NCBI RefSeq assembly: GCF_004283755.1
Contig: NZ_SHMH01000001.1
Coordinates: 372,001 to 436,000 of the forward strand
DNA from: Pseudoxanthomonas winnipegensis
GTDB lineage: Bacteria > Pseudomonadota > Gammaproteobacteria > Xanthomonadales > Xanthomonadaceae
Direction: 5' to 3'
Length of the DNA: 64,000 bases
Below are positions 37,157-47,511 of the stretch, piece after piece. Each line of letters starts with the position of its first letter. Within the stretch, counting starts at the first letter, position 1. Under the pieces are notes generated by a model, which was not told the origin of the DNA, did no database searches, and saw nothing but the letters and a program-made list of their open reading frames with translations. Made by a program: the position numbers and the translations under genes.

Positions 37157-38359
37157 ATGACCCTTCGTCTTTCCACCAACGGCATGCACCAGCAGAGTCT
37201 GGCCGCGATGCTGGCCCAGCAGTCCAAGGTCTCGCGCACGCAGCTAGAGCTGACCACGCAGAAGAAGCTGATCACCGCGGCCGACGACCCGGCCGGCATG
37301 GCCCAGGCCGAGCGCCTGGACCACGCGCTGTCCACGCTGGACCAGCAGGACAAGGACGCGGCGCTGGTCGAGCACCGGCTGCGCTCGCAGGAGCAGGCCC
37401 TGAGCGATGTCGGCACGCAGCTGGACCGCGCGCGCGAGCTGACCATCCAGGCCAACACCGCCACCGTCTCGGACAGCGACCGCGCCTCGATCGCCGACGA
37501 GCTGCGCCAGATCCGCGCGGCCATCCTGGCCATCGCCAACCGCGACGACGGCACCGGCAAGCAGTTGTTCGCCGGATCGCGCGATGGCGTGATCCCCTTC
37601 GCGCAGAACGCCAGCGGCCAGGTCACCTATGTCGGCGACGACGGCCAGAACCAGGTCGAGGTGGCGCCCAACCTCAAGGTGGCCGACACCGATCCGGGCA
37701 GCGACCTGTTCCTGCGCGTGCGCACCGGCGATGGCATCAGCGTGGCCAGCGTGGGCGCCGGCAACACCGGCACCGGCGTGCTGGGCAACAGCTCGGTGAT
37801 CGACAGCGGCGCCTGGAACGGGCAGTCGGTCACCGTGAAGTTCACCGCCGCCGACAGCTACCAGATCCTGGACGGCAGCGGCGCGGTCGTCTCCACCGGC
37901 ACCTACACCGCCGGCAGCGCGATCAGCGGCGGCGGCATCCAGATGACCCTCAGCGGCGCGCCCGCGGCCGGCGACACCTTCACCGTGGGCAAGGCGCCCA
38001 ACCGCGACATCTTCAGCACGCTGGACAGCCTGGCCACCGCGCTGGAGACCCCGGCCATGACCGATGCGCAGAAGGCCGCGCGCAGCAACGCGCTCAATGG
38101 CGCGCTGAGCGACATCGCCAGCGCGCAGGACCACTTCCTGCTGTCGCGCTCGCAGACCGGCTCGCGCCTGGCCGCGCTGGACGATGCCACCGACGCGCGC
38201 AGCGCCTACGGCGTCAGCCTGCAGAGCACCCTGTCCAACCTGCGCGACGTCGACCCGGCCGAGGCGGCCAGCCGGCTCTCGCTGCAGCAGGTCGCGCTGG
38301 AAGCCGCGCAGAAGACGATGCTCGCGGTGCAAAGCAAGTCACTGTTCGATTTGATGTAG
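37157..38359 (+). CDS. flgL: Flagellar hook-associated protein 3 FlgL
   Basis: A 400-residue junction protein, related to flagellin at both ends: the N-terminus MTLRLSTNGMHQQSLAAMLA and the block TQKKLITAADDPAGMAQAER are typical, as is the C-terminal LQSTLSNLRDVDPAEAASRLSL. The middle carries GTGKQLFAGSRDGVIPF, a FlgL motif, followed by beta repeats. Last gene of flgJKL. Confidence 0.96.
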   Translation: MTLRLSTNGMHQQSLAAMLAQQSKVSRTQLELTTQKKLITAADDPAGMAQAERLDHALSTLDQQDKDAALVEHRLRSQEQALSDVGTQLDRARELTIQANTATVSDSDRASIADELRQIRAAILAIANRDDGTGKQLFAGSRDGVIPFAQNASGQVTYVGDDGQNQVEVAPNLKVADTDPGSDLFLRVRTGDGISVASVGAGNTGTGVLGNSSVIDSGAWNGQSVTVKFTAADSYQILDGSGAVVSTGTYTAGSAISGGGIQMTLSGAPAAGDTFTVGKAPNRDIFSTLDSLATALETPAMTDAQKAARSNALNGALSDIASAQDHFLLSRSQTGSRLAALDDATDARSAYGVSLQSTLSNLRDVDPAEAASRLSLQQVALEAAQKTMLAVQSKSLFDLM

Positions 38360-38390
38360 GTCACAGAACGCGACAGGCGTTCGGCTGCTC

Positions 38391-38460
38391 GGTGGGAGCC
38401 GCCAGGGCGGCGATGGGGCTGTCCAGGGAAAGCCTCGTCGCCGCCATGGCGGCTCCCACC
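38391..38460. repeat. Inverted repeat GGTGGGAGCCGCC / GGCGGCTCCCACC
   Basis: Arms 38391-38413 and 38438-38460 pair with one mismatch around 24 nt. It is the same family as 2968-3035. It follows flgL by about 30 bp and may end its transcript. The 464-bp gap 38360-38823 holds this repeat and the fliC promoter, with no gene. Confidence 0.8.
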
Positions 38461-38699
38461 AAGCCAGTGCCGTTCTGTGTTTTCGCACAAGAAGCTTCGA
38501 GGTCAAGAGCGCGGGAAACAGCGCAAAACAAGGGATTTTTGATCCGGACTCAAGTCCGCGCTCGGGTCGCCGTTACAGGAGGCAAGCGCGTTGGTGTCGC
38601 GGCATGACCCACATGACACGTCCGGTTCGCGCTACTGCTTGTGCACGTGTTTGGCATGTCGCGCTGGGAAGAAAGCTCGGATTTCTTTCGACCCAGGGC

Positions 38700-38726
38700 T
38701 AAAGGCGGCGCCGAGCGCGCCGATAA
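38700..38726 (+). promoter_or_regulatory. Sigma-28 (FliA) promoter of fliC
   Basis: TAAAGGCG, 11 bases, then a perfect GCCGATAA; the base before is C, giving CTAAAG. The fliC leader would be about 90 nt and includes the TAGGAGA ribosome-binding site at 38811-38817. Confidence 0.93.
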
Positions 38727-38823
38727 CCCCATCAGCAGCGGAGAGGGCCAATCCCGGCCACACCCTGCGGAACCGGCCCCAACCCTCTCAGTCGCCGCCG
38801 GACCCTCAACTAGGAGACTTCTC

Positions 38824-39978
38824 ATGTCGTCTGTCATCAATACCAACGTGAGCTCGCTGAACGCTCAGCGCAACCTGACCGCGTCCAGCAGCGACCTGGC
38901 CACCGCCATGCAGCGCCTGTCCTCGGGCCTGCGCATCAACAGCGCCAAGGACGACGCGGCTGGCCTCGCCATCAGCCAGCGTATGACCGCCCAGATCCGT
39001 GGCCTGGACCAGGCTGCCCGCAACGCCAACGACGGCATCTCGCTGGCGCAGACCGCCGAAGGCGCGCTGAGCGCCATCGGCGACAACCTGCAGCGCATCC
39101 GCGAACTGGCCGTGCAGTCGGCCAACGCCACCAACAACTCGACCGACCGCGCCGCGCTGGATCTGGAAGCCCAGGCGCTGAAGGACGAAATCGACCGCGT
39201 CGCCACCAGCACCAAGTTCAACGGCGTGAACCTGCTGGACGGCTCGTTCACCGCGCAGGCCTTCCAGGTCGGCGCCAACGTCGGCGACACGATCTCCATC
39301 GCCAGCATCGCCAACGCCACCAAGGCCTCGCTGGGCGGCGCCTGGACCTCGACCACCTACACCGCCGACAGCGCCGCGCTGACCTACACCGACGCCACCG
39401 CCGCGACCTCGGTGACCATCAACGGCGTGGCCGTGTCCATCGCCGCCGCGTCCGGTCGCACCGCCGCGCAGGCCGCCACCGCGTTCGAGTCGGCGTTCAA
39501 CACCGCCAAGGCCTCCAGCACCGCGCTGGCCAACGTGTCCTTCGACGATACGAGCGGCAAGTTCACGGTCACCGGCCAGGGCTCGACGGCCACCTTCAGC
39601 GCGCTCACCAACGCCGGCGGCGTCAGCGGCACCACGACCGCGGCCGCGACCTCGGTCAGCCACACCGGCCTGACCGACCTCAAGCTGACCACCGCGGCCG
39701 ATGCCAACGATGCGATCAACCTGATGGATGCGGCCCTGGCCTCGGTCAATACCGCCCGCGCCAACATGGGTGCCATCCAGAACCGCTTCAGCTCGGTGGT
39801 GTCCAACCTGTCGACCACCTCGGAGAACCTGTCGGCGGCCCGCAGCCGCATCCAGGACACCGACTACGCAGCCGAGTCGGCCAAGCTGACCCGCAACCAG
39901 ATCCTGCAGCAGGCCGGTACGGCGATGCTGGCCCAGGCCAACCAGTCGGCCCAGTCGGTGCTGAAGCTGATCTCGTAA
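38824..39978 (+). CDS. fliC: Flagellin
   Basis: A 384-residue filament subunit, the only flagellin in the window. The D0/D1 domains are highly typical: MSSVINTNVSSLNAQRNLTA, RLSSGLRINSAKDDAAGLAI and RELAVQSANATNNSTDRAAL at the N-terminal side, and NRFSSVVSNLSTTSENLSAA with SRIQDTDYAAESAKLTRNQI at the C-terminal side. A short Ala/Thr/Ser-rich variable region (about 165-280) lies between. The start at 38824 follows TAGGAGA; an upstream in-frame ATG inside the sigma-28 leader region was rejected. Late gene under FliA control. Confidence 0.98.
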   Translation: MSSVINTNVSSLNAQRNLTASSSDLATAMQRLSSGLRINSAKDDAAGLAISQRMTAQIRGLDQAARNANDGISLAQTAEGALSAIGDNLQRIRELAVQSANATNNSTDRAALDLEAQALKDEIDRVATSTKFNGVNLLDGSFTAQAFQVGANVGDTISIASIANATKASLGGAWTSTTYTADSAALTYTDATAATSVTINGVAVSIAAASGRTAAQAATAFESAFNTAKASSTALANVSFDDTSGKFTVTGQGSTATFSALTNAGGVSGTTTAAATSVSHTGLTDLKLTTAADANDAINLMDAALASVNTARANMGAIQNRFSSVVSNLSTTSENLSAARSRIQDTDYAAESAKLTRNQILQQAGTAMLAQANQSAQSVLKLIS

Positions 39979-39992
39979 TCCCAAGCGTCACC

Positions 39993-40055
39993 AGGACGCG
40001 ACCTTCCGGTCGCGTCCTGTTCCAAGCCCTCGCGCCGCGCCGGCTTGGAACAGGA
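39993..40055 (+). terminator. Two mutually exclusive hairpins after fliC
   Basis: Hairpin 1: AGGACGCGACC (39993-40003), TTCC loop, complement to 40018. Hairpin 2: 14-nt arms 40015-40028 and 40042-40055. They share 40015-40018, so both full stems cannot form together. No long T-tract follows. It probably ends or protects the fliC mRNA. Confidence 0.65.
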
Positions 40056-40192
40056 CGAGCTGCGTCTTCCCACGGCGACCCCACGGTCGCCAGCACGATC
40101 GCCCACCCGTTCTTCCCGCCCCGCGAGGACCGCGCCATGCGCAACGCCGACACGCTGCCCACCGCGCCGAGCGCCCTCGCCGGAGGCCGCGC

Positions 40193-41551
40193 ATGACCAC
40201 CATCGGCAGCACCAGCAGTTCCTCGGGCATCGACCCGGCGACGATGGCCGCGCAGCTGGTCGCCGCCGAACGGGCGCCGACCGACACCCGCTACGCGGCG
40301 ACGCAGACCAAGATCACCGCCCAGGTCTCGGCCGTGGCCACGCTGCGCTCGGCGTTCTCCAACCTGGATTCCTCGCTCACCGTCCTGCAGGGCGGCAGCA
40401 CCGCCAACGCGCGCGCCGTCAGCCTGTCAGCCAACACCGGCTTCAGCGCCACGGCGGCCGCGGGCGCGGCGCGCGGCAGCTACAACGTCGAAGTGCTGTC
40501 GCTGGCCGCGGCGCAGAAGCTCGCCTCCAGCGGCTTCAGCGGCGACGGCACCGCGGTGGTCGGCACCGGCAACCTCAGCATCAGCTACGGCGGCAAGACG
40601 CTGTCGGTGGACATCACCACGGCCAACGGCACGCTGTCGGGCATCCGCGATGCAATCAACACCGCCGCGGGCGGCTCGGGAATCTCGGCGAGCATCGTCA
40701 CCGGCGACGATGGCGCGCATCTGGTGCTGACCTCGCTCGACGGCGGCACGGCCAACCAGATCTCGGTCAGCGCCAGCGGCGGCGACGGCGGCCTGGCCGC
40801 GTTCTCCTACGACGGCAGCGCCGGCAGCGGCATGACCCAGCTGGTGGCCGCCAGCGACGCCCAGGTCAAGGTCGACGGAGTGCTGCGCACCAGCTCGAGC
40901 AACACCATCACCGACCTGGTCCAGGGCGTGACCCTGAATCTCAAGGCGGCCGCGCCGGGCACGGTCATCTCCATGGACGTGGCCACCGACACCTCGGCGC
41001 AGCTGAGCGCGGTCAAGGACTTCGTCGACAAGTTCAACGCCGCGCTGTACGCCATCGCCAGCACCACCAACTACAACGCCAGTACCAAGGTCGCCGCCGC
41101 GCTCAACGGCGATGCGATGGTGCGCGGGGTGACCAGCCAGCTGCGCAACACGCTCAGCGCCAACGTGGTCGACCTCAAGTCGCTGGGCATCAGCATCGGT
41201 ACCGACGGCACGCTGACCCTGGACCAGACCCAGTTCAACGCGGGGCTGTCCAAGGACCCCGCCGCGCTGAGCCGCGTGTTCGGCAGCGGCAGCGACACCA
41301 TGGCCGGCAAGATGGCCACGACCATGGGCGCGATGATCGACAGCGGCGGCCTGCTCAGCACGCGCAGCGACAGCCTCACCGCACAGACCAAGAAGCTCGA
41401 TGCGCAGAAGGAGGCCCTGGACACGCGCATGGCCGCGGCCGAGGCCCGCTACAAGGCGCAGTTCACCGCACTGGACACGATGATGACCAAGCTGCAGAGC
41501 ACCAGCGACTTCTTGACCCAGCAGCTCAACAAGAGCAGCAGCGAAGACTAA
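40193..41551 (+). CDS. fliD: Flagellar filament cap protein FliD
   Basis: A 452-residue cap that lets flagellin polymerise at the filament tip. The N-terminal domain starts with SGIDPATMAAQLVAAERAPTDT and contains AQVSAVATLRSAFSNLDSSL; the FliD C-terminal domain has LKSLGISIGTDGTLTLDQTQF (quoted in part), FGSGSDTMAGKMATTM and a terminal coiled coil with TALDTMMTKLQSTSDFL. Length is normal for a polar-flagellate. It is 215 bp downstream of fliC; I found no sigma-54 or sigma-28 site of its own, so the promoter is unclear. Confidence 0.97.
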   Translation: MTTIGSTSSSSGIDPATMAAQLVAAERAPTDTRYAATQTKITAQVSAVATLRSAFSNLDSSLTVLQGGSTANARAVSLSANTGFSATAAAGAARGSYNVEVLSLAAAQKLASSGFSGDGTAVVGTGNLSISYGGKTLSVDITTANGTLSGIRDAINTAAGGSGISASIVTGDDGAHLVLTSLDGGTANQISVSASGGDGGLAAFSYDGSAGSGMTQLVAASDAQVKVDGVLRTSSSNTITDLVQGVTLNLKAAAPGTVISMDVATDTSAQLSAVKDFVDKFNAALYAIASTTNYNASTKVAAALNGDAMVRGVTSQLRNTLSANVVDLKSLGISIGTDGTLTLDQTQFNAGLSKDPAALSRVFGSGSDTMAGKMATTMGAMIDSGGLLSTRSDSLTAQTKKLDAQKEALDTRMAAAEARYKAQFTALDTMMTKLQSTSDFLTQQLNKSSSED

Positions 41552-41566
41552 TCGACGAGCCTTGCC

Positions 41567-41956
41567 ATGAATGCCCGCAGCCTAGCCAATCAGTACAAGC
41601 AGACCGGCGCCAGCAGCGCGACGCTGGACGCCAGCCCGCACCAGCTGATCGCGATCATGCTGTCCACCGCGCGCGAGCGCATCCGCCTGGCGATCGCCTC
41701 GCTCGAACGCGGCGACGTCACCCGCAAGGCGCATGCGATCACCGACACCTGCGCCATCATCGGCGGGCTCAACGGCTCGTTGAACATGGACGCCGGCGGC
41801 GAGATCGCCGCGGGCCTGGCCGCGCTGTACGACTACTGCCAGCGCCGCCTGCTGGCCGCCAACCTCAACAACGACCTGGCCCCGCTGCAGGAAGTGGACG
41901 GCCTGCTGGGCGAGATCGAGGCCGCCTGGCGCCAGATCGCGCCGCAGGGCGCGTGA
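41567..41956 (+). CDS. fliS: Flagellin export chaperone FliS
   Basis: A 129-residue helical chaperone that binds the flagellin C-terminus. The N-terminal YKQTGASSATLDASPHQLIA and IMLSTARERIRLAIASLERG blocks are family hallmarks, with the later GGLNGSLNMDAGGEIAAGLA and LYDYCQRRLLAANLNND. Length is typical. It lies 15 bp after fliD; its stop codon overlaps the next start by one base. Confidence 0.96.
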   Translation: MNARSLANQYKQTGASSATLDASPHQLIAIMLSTARERIRLAIASLERGDVTRKAHAITDTCAIIGGLNGSLNMDAGGEIAAGLAALYDYCQRRLLAANLNNDLAPLQEVDGLLGEIEAAWRQIAPQGA

Positions 41957-42273
41957 TGGAGATCGCGCAGCCGCCCCCGTCGGCCCTGGCGCAGGTGCCC
42001 GCGCTGCCGATCGAGCAGATCCGCCACGCCATCCACCTGGAGACCTGGGAGGCAGCGGACGAACTGCTCAGCCGCTACCAGCACCAGTTGGTCCTGGCGC
42101 TGTCGCGGATCGACCTGAAGACCGCCGACCGCGGCCCGTGGCTGGCCCTGCTGGCCGACTACCAGCTGCTGATGGACGAACTGCGCGCCGGCCGCGACGC
42201 CGCCAGCGCCGAACTGGCCCGCCTCGGCGCCGGCCGTCGCGGCGCCAATGCCTGGATGCGTGCGCTGAAGTAG
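41956..42273 (+). CDS. fliT: FliT-like flagellar chaperone
   Basis: A 105-residue, mostly helical protein overlapping the fliS stop by one base (TGATG). Its position, size and central helices (LETWEAADELLSRYQHQLVL, LLADYQLLMDELRAGRDAAS) fit FliT, the FliD export chaperone, but sequence conservation of this family is very low and the name rests mainly on context. No membrane segment or signal peptide. Confidence 0.65.
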   Translation: MEIAQPPPSALAQVPALPIEQIRHAIHLETWEAADELLSRYQHQLVLALSRIDLKTADRGPWLALLADYQLLMDELRAGRDAASAELARLGAGRRGANAWMRALK

Positions 42274-42321
42274 CGCCCCGCGCCGGCGCAGCTGACGCGC
42301 CGCCGCTGTCCTATCCGCATC

Positions 42322-42336
42322 CTGCACGCGACTTGC
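42322..42336 (+). promoter_or_regulatory. Weak sigma-54 promoter candidate before the tPilZ-like gene
   Basis: CTGCACGCGACTTGC: a perfect -12 TTGC and a good GCACG block, but the first G of the -24 GG is T. Predicted start near 42348, 24 bp before the ATG. Confidence 0.4.
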
Positions 42337-42371
42337 GGCATCCTGCCGCCTTCGTCCCCCGAGTCCGCGCG

Positions 42372-42953
42372 ATGACCGACCCCGTGCCCGCGACGCCCGA
42401 ACAGGCGCACGCGCTGCTGTTCGACGAGATCCTGACGCTGGAGGAGACGCGCGCGGCGGCCTTCGTGCCGCAGGCGCTGGCGCCCTCGGCCGTGGATGGA
42501 CTGCTCGGCCGGGCCGAGTCGCTGCTGCGCGCGCTGGCGGTGATCGACGATGGCATCGGCCGGGGCGACGATCCGGACCAGCCGCCCGACCCGGCGCTGC
42601 TGCGCCTGGAGGCCAAGCTGGATTTGCTGACCCTGCTGGTGGCCGACCTGGCCGGCGGACAGGCCGCGCAGGACGCACAGCGCGCGCTGCGCTGGTCGGC
42701 GCGCGGCGTCGAACTGGTGCTGGACCAGGCCGCGCAGCCCGGCACGCAGGGCGTCTTCCGCGTGCGCGCCTCGGACTGGCTGCCTTCCCCGCTGGTACTG
42801 CCCGCGCAGGTGGTGGCCGCCGCGCCAGACGCGGCCGGCACGCGCGCCTGGCTGGCCTTCGCGCCGAGCTCGCCCGCGCTCGAGGCGGCGCTGGAACGGC
42901 ACGTGTTCCGCATCCATCGACGTGACATCGCGCAACGTCGGCGTGTGACCTAG
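42372..42953 (+). CDS. Atypical PilZ-like (tPilZ) c-di-GMP receptor candidate
   Basis: A 193-residue cytoplasmic protein. The helical first half (LLFDEILTLEETRAAAFVPQ; RLEAKLDLLTLLVADLAG) and beta-rich second half (LRWSARGVELVL, GVFRVRASDWLPSPLVLPAQ, CHF-like barrel strands ending FRIHRRDIAQRRRV) resemble the atypical, tetramer-forming PilZ proteins found in Xanthomonas flagellar clusters. I cannot see the canonical RxxxR and DxSxxG ligand motifs, so binding of c-di-GMP is not shown. The family call is from remembered resemblance and position; the role (linking c-di-GMP to motility) is inference. Confidence 0.6.
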   Translation: MTDPVPATPEQAHALLFDEILTLEETRAAAFVPQALAPSAVDGLLGRAESLLRALAVIDDGIGRGDDPDQPPDPALLRLEAKLDLLTLLVADLAGGQAAQDAQRALRWSARGVELVLDQAAQPGTQGVFRVRASDWLPSPLVLPAQVVAAAPDAAGTRAWLAFAPSSPALEAALERHVFRIHRRDIAQRRRVT

Positions 42954-43053
42954 GCACGATTGCGACGTGATGCAAGCCCTTTTCAGCCGCGACGTGGTTC
43001 GTTAAGGTGCAACGCGCAGGGGGCTACACGGAAACAAAACGAAGGAGCGGCGC

Positions 43054-43686
43054 GTGCTGTCCGTCCTGATATGCGATGACCACGCGCTGGTGCGAGCCGG
43101 CGTGCGACGCCTGCTGGAAGCCATGGAAGGCGTCGAGATCGTGGGCGAAGCCGCCAGCGCCGACGAGGTAGTGATCCGCACCAAGCAGCTGCTGCCCCAT
43201 GTCGTGGTGCTCGACCTCTCGCTCAAGGGCCGCACCGGCTTCGACGCGCTGGCCGAACTGCGCCGGCTGCATCCCGACGTGGCCATCGTGGTGCTGTCCA
43301 TGCACGAGGATGTGCTGCACGTGCGCGAGGCGCTCACGCGCGGCGCGTTGGGCTATGTGGTCAAGGATTCCTCGCCGGCGGAACTGGAGATCGCGCTGCG
43401 CGCCGCGGCAGCCGGCCGGACCTTCCTCAGTCCGCAGGTGTCCGCGCCGCAGCTGCGCGGCTATCGCGCCCCGCGCGAGCCGGGCGATGTGGAGAGCCTG
43501 CCGCGCCGGCAGCGCGAGATCCTCGACGCGCTCGGCGCCGGGCGGACGACCAAGCAGATCGCCGCCGACCTCAGCATCAGCGTCAAGACCGTGGAGACCC
43601 ATCGCGCGCGGATGATGGAGGCGCTGGGCTGCCGCAACGCCAGCGAGCTGCTGCGCGTGGCGATGCGCCACCACGACCGTCCCTGA
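43054..43686 (+). CDS. LuxR/NarL-type response regulator
   Basis: A 210-residue two-domain regulator. The receiver domain has the acidic pair Asp8-Asp9, phosphoacceptor Asp54 (HVVVLDLSLKGRTG), Ser82 and Lys104 (YVVKDSSPAE). The C-terminal LuxR helix-turn-helix has LPRRQREILDALGAGRTTKQ and IAADLSISVKTVETHRARMM. The start is GTG at 43054 behind GAAGGAG. No histidine kinase is nearby. Between fliT/tPilZ and rpoN it is likely part of flagellar or adhesion control, but its targets are unknown. Confidence 0.93.
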   Translation: MLSVLICDDHALVRAGVRRLLEAMEGVEIVGEAASADEVVIRTKQLLPHVVVLDLSLKGRTGFDALAELRRLHPDVAIVVLSMHEDVLHVREALTRGALGYVVKDSSPAELEIALRAAAAGRTFLSPQVSAPQLRGYRAPREPGDVESLPRRQREILDALGAGRTTKQIAADLSISVKTVETHRARMMEALGCRNASELLRVAMRHHDRP

Positions 43687-44049
43687 TTGCGCGTCGGAAG
43701 GCCGTCGCCGCCCCGTGGCACGGCGCGTGCTGACACGCTCTGCAGCCCGCGCATCGGCGACCACTTTTCGACGCCTTGCCCGGGTGCGTTGCCGCAAGGT
43801 GTCGGCACATGGCGCAAGGTCCGCCAAAAACCCGGCTTGTGATCCGTGTCGCACGTGACGCATTGGGTCAACTTTCTACGTTCAGCTGGCTTTCACGTCA
43901 GATTTACGACGCAAAGTGGGGGATGCCCCTACAAGACGACAGGATTACCCTGAGTCCCTACAGGGTTTGCCCCGATTCGGAAGTCGGCGCGTCAATTCCA
44001 CGATAGCTCCACACACCGGCACTGGGCCGGATGCCACGGAGAGATCAAC
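43687..44049. other. Intergenic region upstream of rpoN
   Basis: This 363-bp gap has no recognised gene. At 43716-43730 TGGCACGGCGCGTGC is a near sigma-54 promoter (-24 perfect, -12 GTGC instead of TTGC), but about 320 bp before rpoN. At 43950-43970 there is ACCCTG with CAGGGT, a small inverted repeat. The rpoN ribosome site GGAGA lies at the end of the gap. Confidence 0.5.
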
Positions 44050-45444
44050 GTGAAAGGCACCCTGACCGCCAAGATGGCGCAAGGCGTCAACCTGACGCCA
44101 CAACTGCTCCAGTCCATCCGCCTGCTGCAGCTCACCAGTCAACAGCTGGAGCTGGAGCTGGCCCAGACCCTGGAGCGCAACCCGCTGCTGGAAACCGACG
44201 AGCCCGAGGCCGAGGCGCAGACGCTCGAAGCCGATGACGCGGCCCAGCTGGAAGCGGCCGCGTGGGACGAACTGCCCGAGCCTGCGTTCATGGCCGGCCT
44301 GTCCGGCAACGCCGGCGGCACCCTGGACGAAGACGCCACCGCGCGCATCGCCGCCGGCGAGTCGTCGGACATGCGCGTGCGCCTGCTGACCCTGCTGGCG
44401 GTGAGCTGGAACGCCGCCGACCTGGCCATGGCCGCCTGGTGGCTGGACCGCTGCGACGACCGCGGCTATCTGGAGCAGCCGCTGGACGCGCTGCTGGCCG
44501 AAGGCGGGCAGCGCTTCGACCTGGATGCGCTGCAGCTGGTGCGCCAGCGCCTGCTGCACGGCGAATGGGCCGGCATGGCCGCCACCGATCCGGCCGAGTG
44601 CCTGCGCGCGCAGCTGCGCACGCTGGCCGACAGCCCGGCCCGCACCCTGGCCGCGCGCATCCTGGCCGATCACCTGGACCTGCTGGCCGCGCACGACGAT
44701 GCCGCGCTGGCCGCCGCCACCCAGGCCAGCCTGGACCAGGTGCGCGCCGCCGTGGCGCTGGTGCTGTCGCTGCGCGCCCATCCGGTCGAGGCCCCGGCCG
44801 CGACCGAGGACAGCCACATCCTGCCTGACGTGGTGGCCTGGTTCGCCGGCGGCGCCTGGCGTGTGGCGCTGGGTCGCTACACCACCCCGCGCGTGCGCAT
44901 CAGCGCCCACTGCGAGCGCGCCCTGGCCGGCAACGGCGGCGAGAACGCCGTGCTGCGTGGCCTGCTGGACGAGGCGCGCTGGCTGGTGCGTGGCCTGAAC
45001 ATGCGCAACGACACCTTGCTGCGCACCGCCCAGCTGCTGGTCGAGCGCCAGCGCGGATTCCTGGAGCAGGGCGAGGAAGCCATCCTGCCGCTGACCCTGC
45101 GCGAGGTGGCCGACGCCATCGGCGTGCACGAGTCCACCGTCTCGCGCATCGTCGCCGGCAAGTACATGCAGACCCCGCGCGGCACGATCGAACTCAAGCG
45201 CCTGTTCGCCGTGCGCCTGGAAGGCGCCGACGTCTCCGGCAGCGCCGTGCGCGCCATGGTCAAGCGCCTGATCGAGGAAGAGCCCCGCACCGCGCCGCTG
45301 GCCGACGACGTCATCGCCAGCCTGCTGGCCCGCCAGGGCGTGCGCATCGCGCGCCGCACCGTGGCCAAGTACCGCGACCAGCTGGCCATCGGCCCGGCCA
45401 AGGCCCGCCAGCTGTCCCGTCCTTCCATTTCGGTTGCCGCCTGA
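44050..45444 (+). CDS. rpoN: RNA polymerase sigma-54 factor, flagellar-cluster copy
   Basis: A 464-residue sigma-54. Region I ([20 protein letters not shown], then [16 protein letters not shown]) binds activators, the central core-binding domain follows, and the C-terminal part has the helix-turn-helix [20 protein letters not shown] and the RpoN box [14 protein letters not shown] that reads the -24 element. Start is GTG at 44050 with a GGAGA ribosome site. Xanthomonas genomes carry a second rpoN elsewhere; this copy, next to fleQ and surrounded by sigma-54 promoters, is most likely the motility-dedicated one (often called rpoN2). Confidence 0.97.
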   Translation: MKGTLTAKMAQGVNLTPQLLQSIRLLQLTSQQLELELAQTLERNPLLETDEPEAEAQTLEADDAAQLEAAAWDELPEPAFMAGLSGNAGGTLDEDATARIAAGESSDMRVRLLTLLAVSWNAADLAMAAWWLDRCDDRGYLEQPLDALLAEGGQRFDLDALQLVRQRLLHGEWAGMAATDPAECLRAQLRTLADSPARTLAARILADHLDLLAAHDDAALAAATQASLDQVRAAVALVLSLRAHPVEAPAATEDSHILPDVVAWFAGGAWRVALGRYTTPRVRISAHCERALAGNGGENAVLRGLLDEARWLVRGLNMRNDTLLRTAQLLVERQRGFLEQGEEAILPLTLREVADAIGVHESTVSRIVAGKYMQTPRGTIELKRLFAVRLEGADVSGSAVRAMVKRLIEEEPRTAPLADDVIASLLARQGVRIARRTVAKYRDQLAIGPAKARQLSRPSISVAA

Positions 45445-45445
45445 C

Positions 45446-46966
<1,521 letters not shown>

Positions 46967-46975
46967 CTTGAGGCA

Positions 46976-46990
46976 TGGCACGCGTCTTGC
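46976..46990 (+). promoter_or_regulatory. Sigma-54 promoter of the fliE operon
   Basis: TGGCACGCGTCTTGC is a perfect -24/-12 promoter, nine bases after the fleQ stop codon. Predicted start near 47002, 23 bp before the fliE ATG. Confidence 0.92.
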
Positions 46991-47024
46991 CTGAACCAGT
47001 CAAGAACCCAACGGCAACACGGCC

Positions 47025-47393
47025 ATGACCGACGCCATCTCCTCGATCCTGTCCCAGATCCGCGCGCACGAGCTGCGCACGCGCGAAGGCGTCGGCAACG
47101 CCATCGACGTGAACGGCCTGGGCAACGTCGGCGGCGTGGCGGGAAGCAACGCGGTCAACCCGGCCGGCCCCGGCGGCTTCGGCCAGCTGCTGTCCCAGGC
47201 CATCGACAACGTCAGCGCGACCCAGGCCAACGCCAGCGCCATGCAGACCGCCTTCGAACTGGGCGATCCGCGCGCCGACCTGGCCCGCACGATGGTGGCC
47301 ATGCAGCAGTCGCAGGTCGCCTTCCGCGCCACGGTCGAAGTCCGCAACCGGCTGGTGCAGGCCTACCAGGACGTGATGAACATGCCGGTGTAG
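47025..47393 (+). CDS. fliE: Flagellar hook-basal body protein FliE
   Basis: A 122-residue MS-ring/rod junction protein. The N-terminus MTDAISSILSQIRAHELRTR is followed by a Gly/Asn-rich variable stretch; the conserved C-terminal half has FGQLLSQAIDNVSATQANAS, MVAMQQSQVAFRATVEVRNR and ends LVQAYQDVMNMPV, as in the family. Slightly longer than the usual 100-115. First gene of the fliEFGHIJK unit. Confidence 0.97.
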   Translation: MTDAISSILSQIRAHELRTREGVGNAIDVNGLGNVGGVAGSNAVNPAGPGGFGQLLSQAIDNVSATQANASAMQTAFELGDPRADLARTMVAMQQSQVAFRATVEVRNRLVQAYQDVMNMPV

Positions 47394-47511
47394 CGCCTGC
47401 GCACCCGGCGCTCGTTTCGTGCAAGACCGCATTCGCTTTCCCCGCCCGACCCGCGATCCGCGCCTCCTGATCCTCTGACCTTCGACTCCTGACCTGCGGC
47501 CCCAGACACCC

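Noticed and set aside
43716..43730. Sigma-54 promoter for rpoN
   Set aside because: The -24 element is perfect but the -12 element is GTGC, and the site is about 320 bp upstream; kept only as a weak note.
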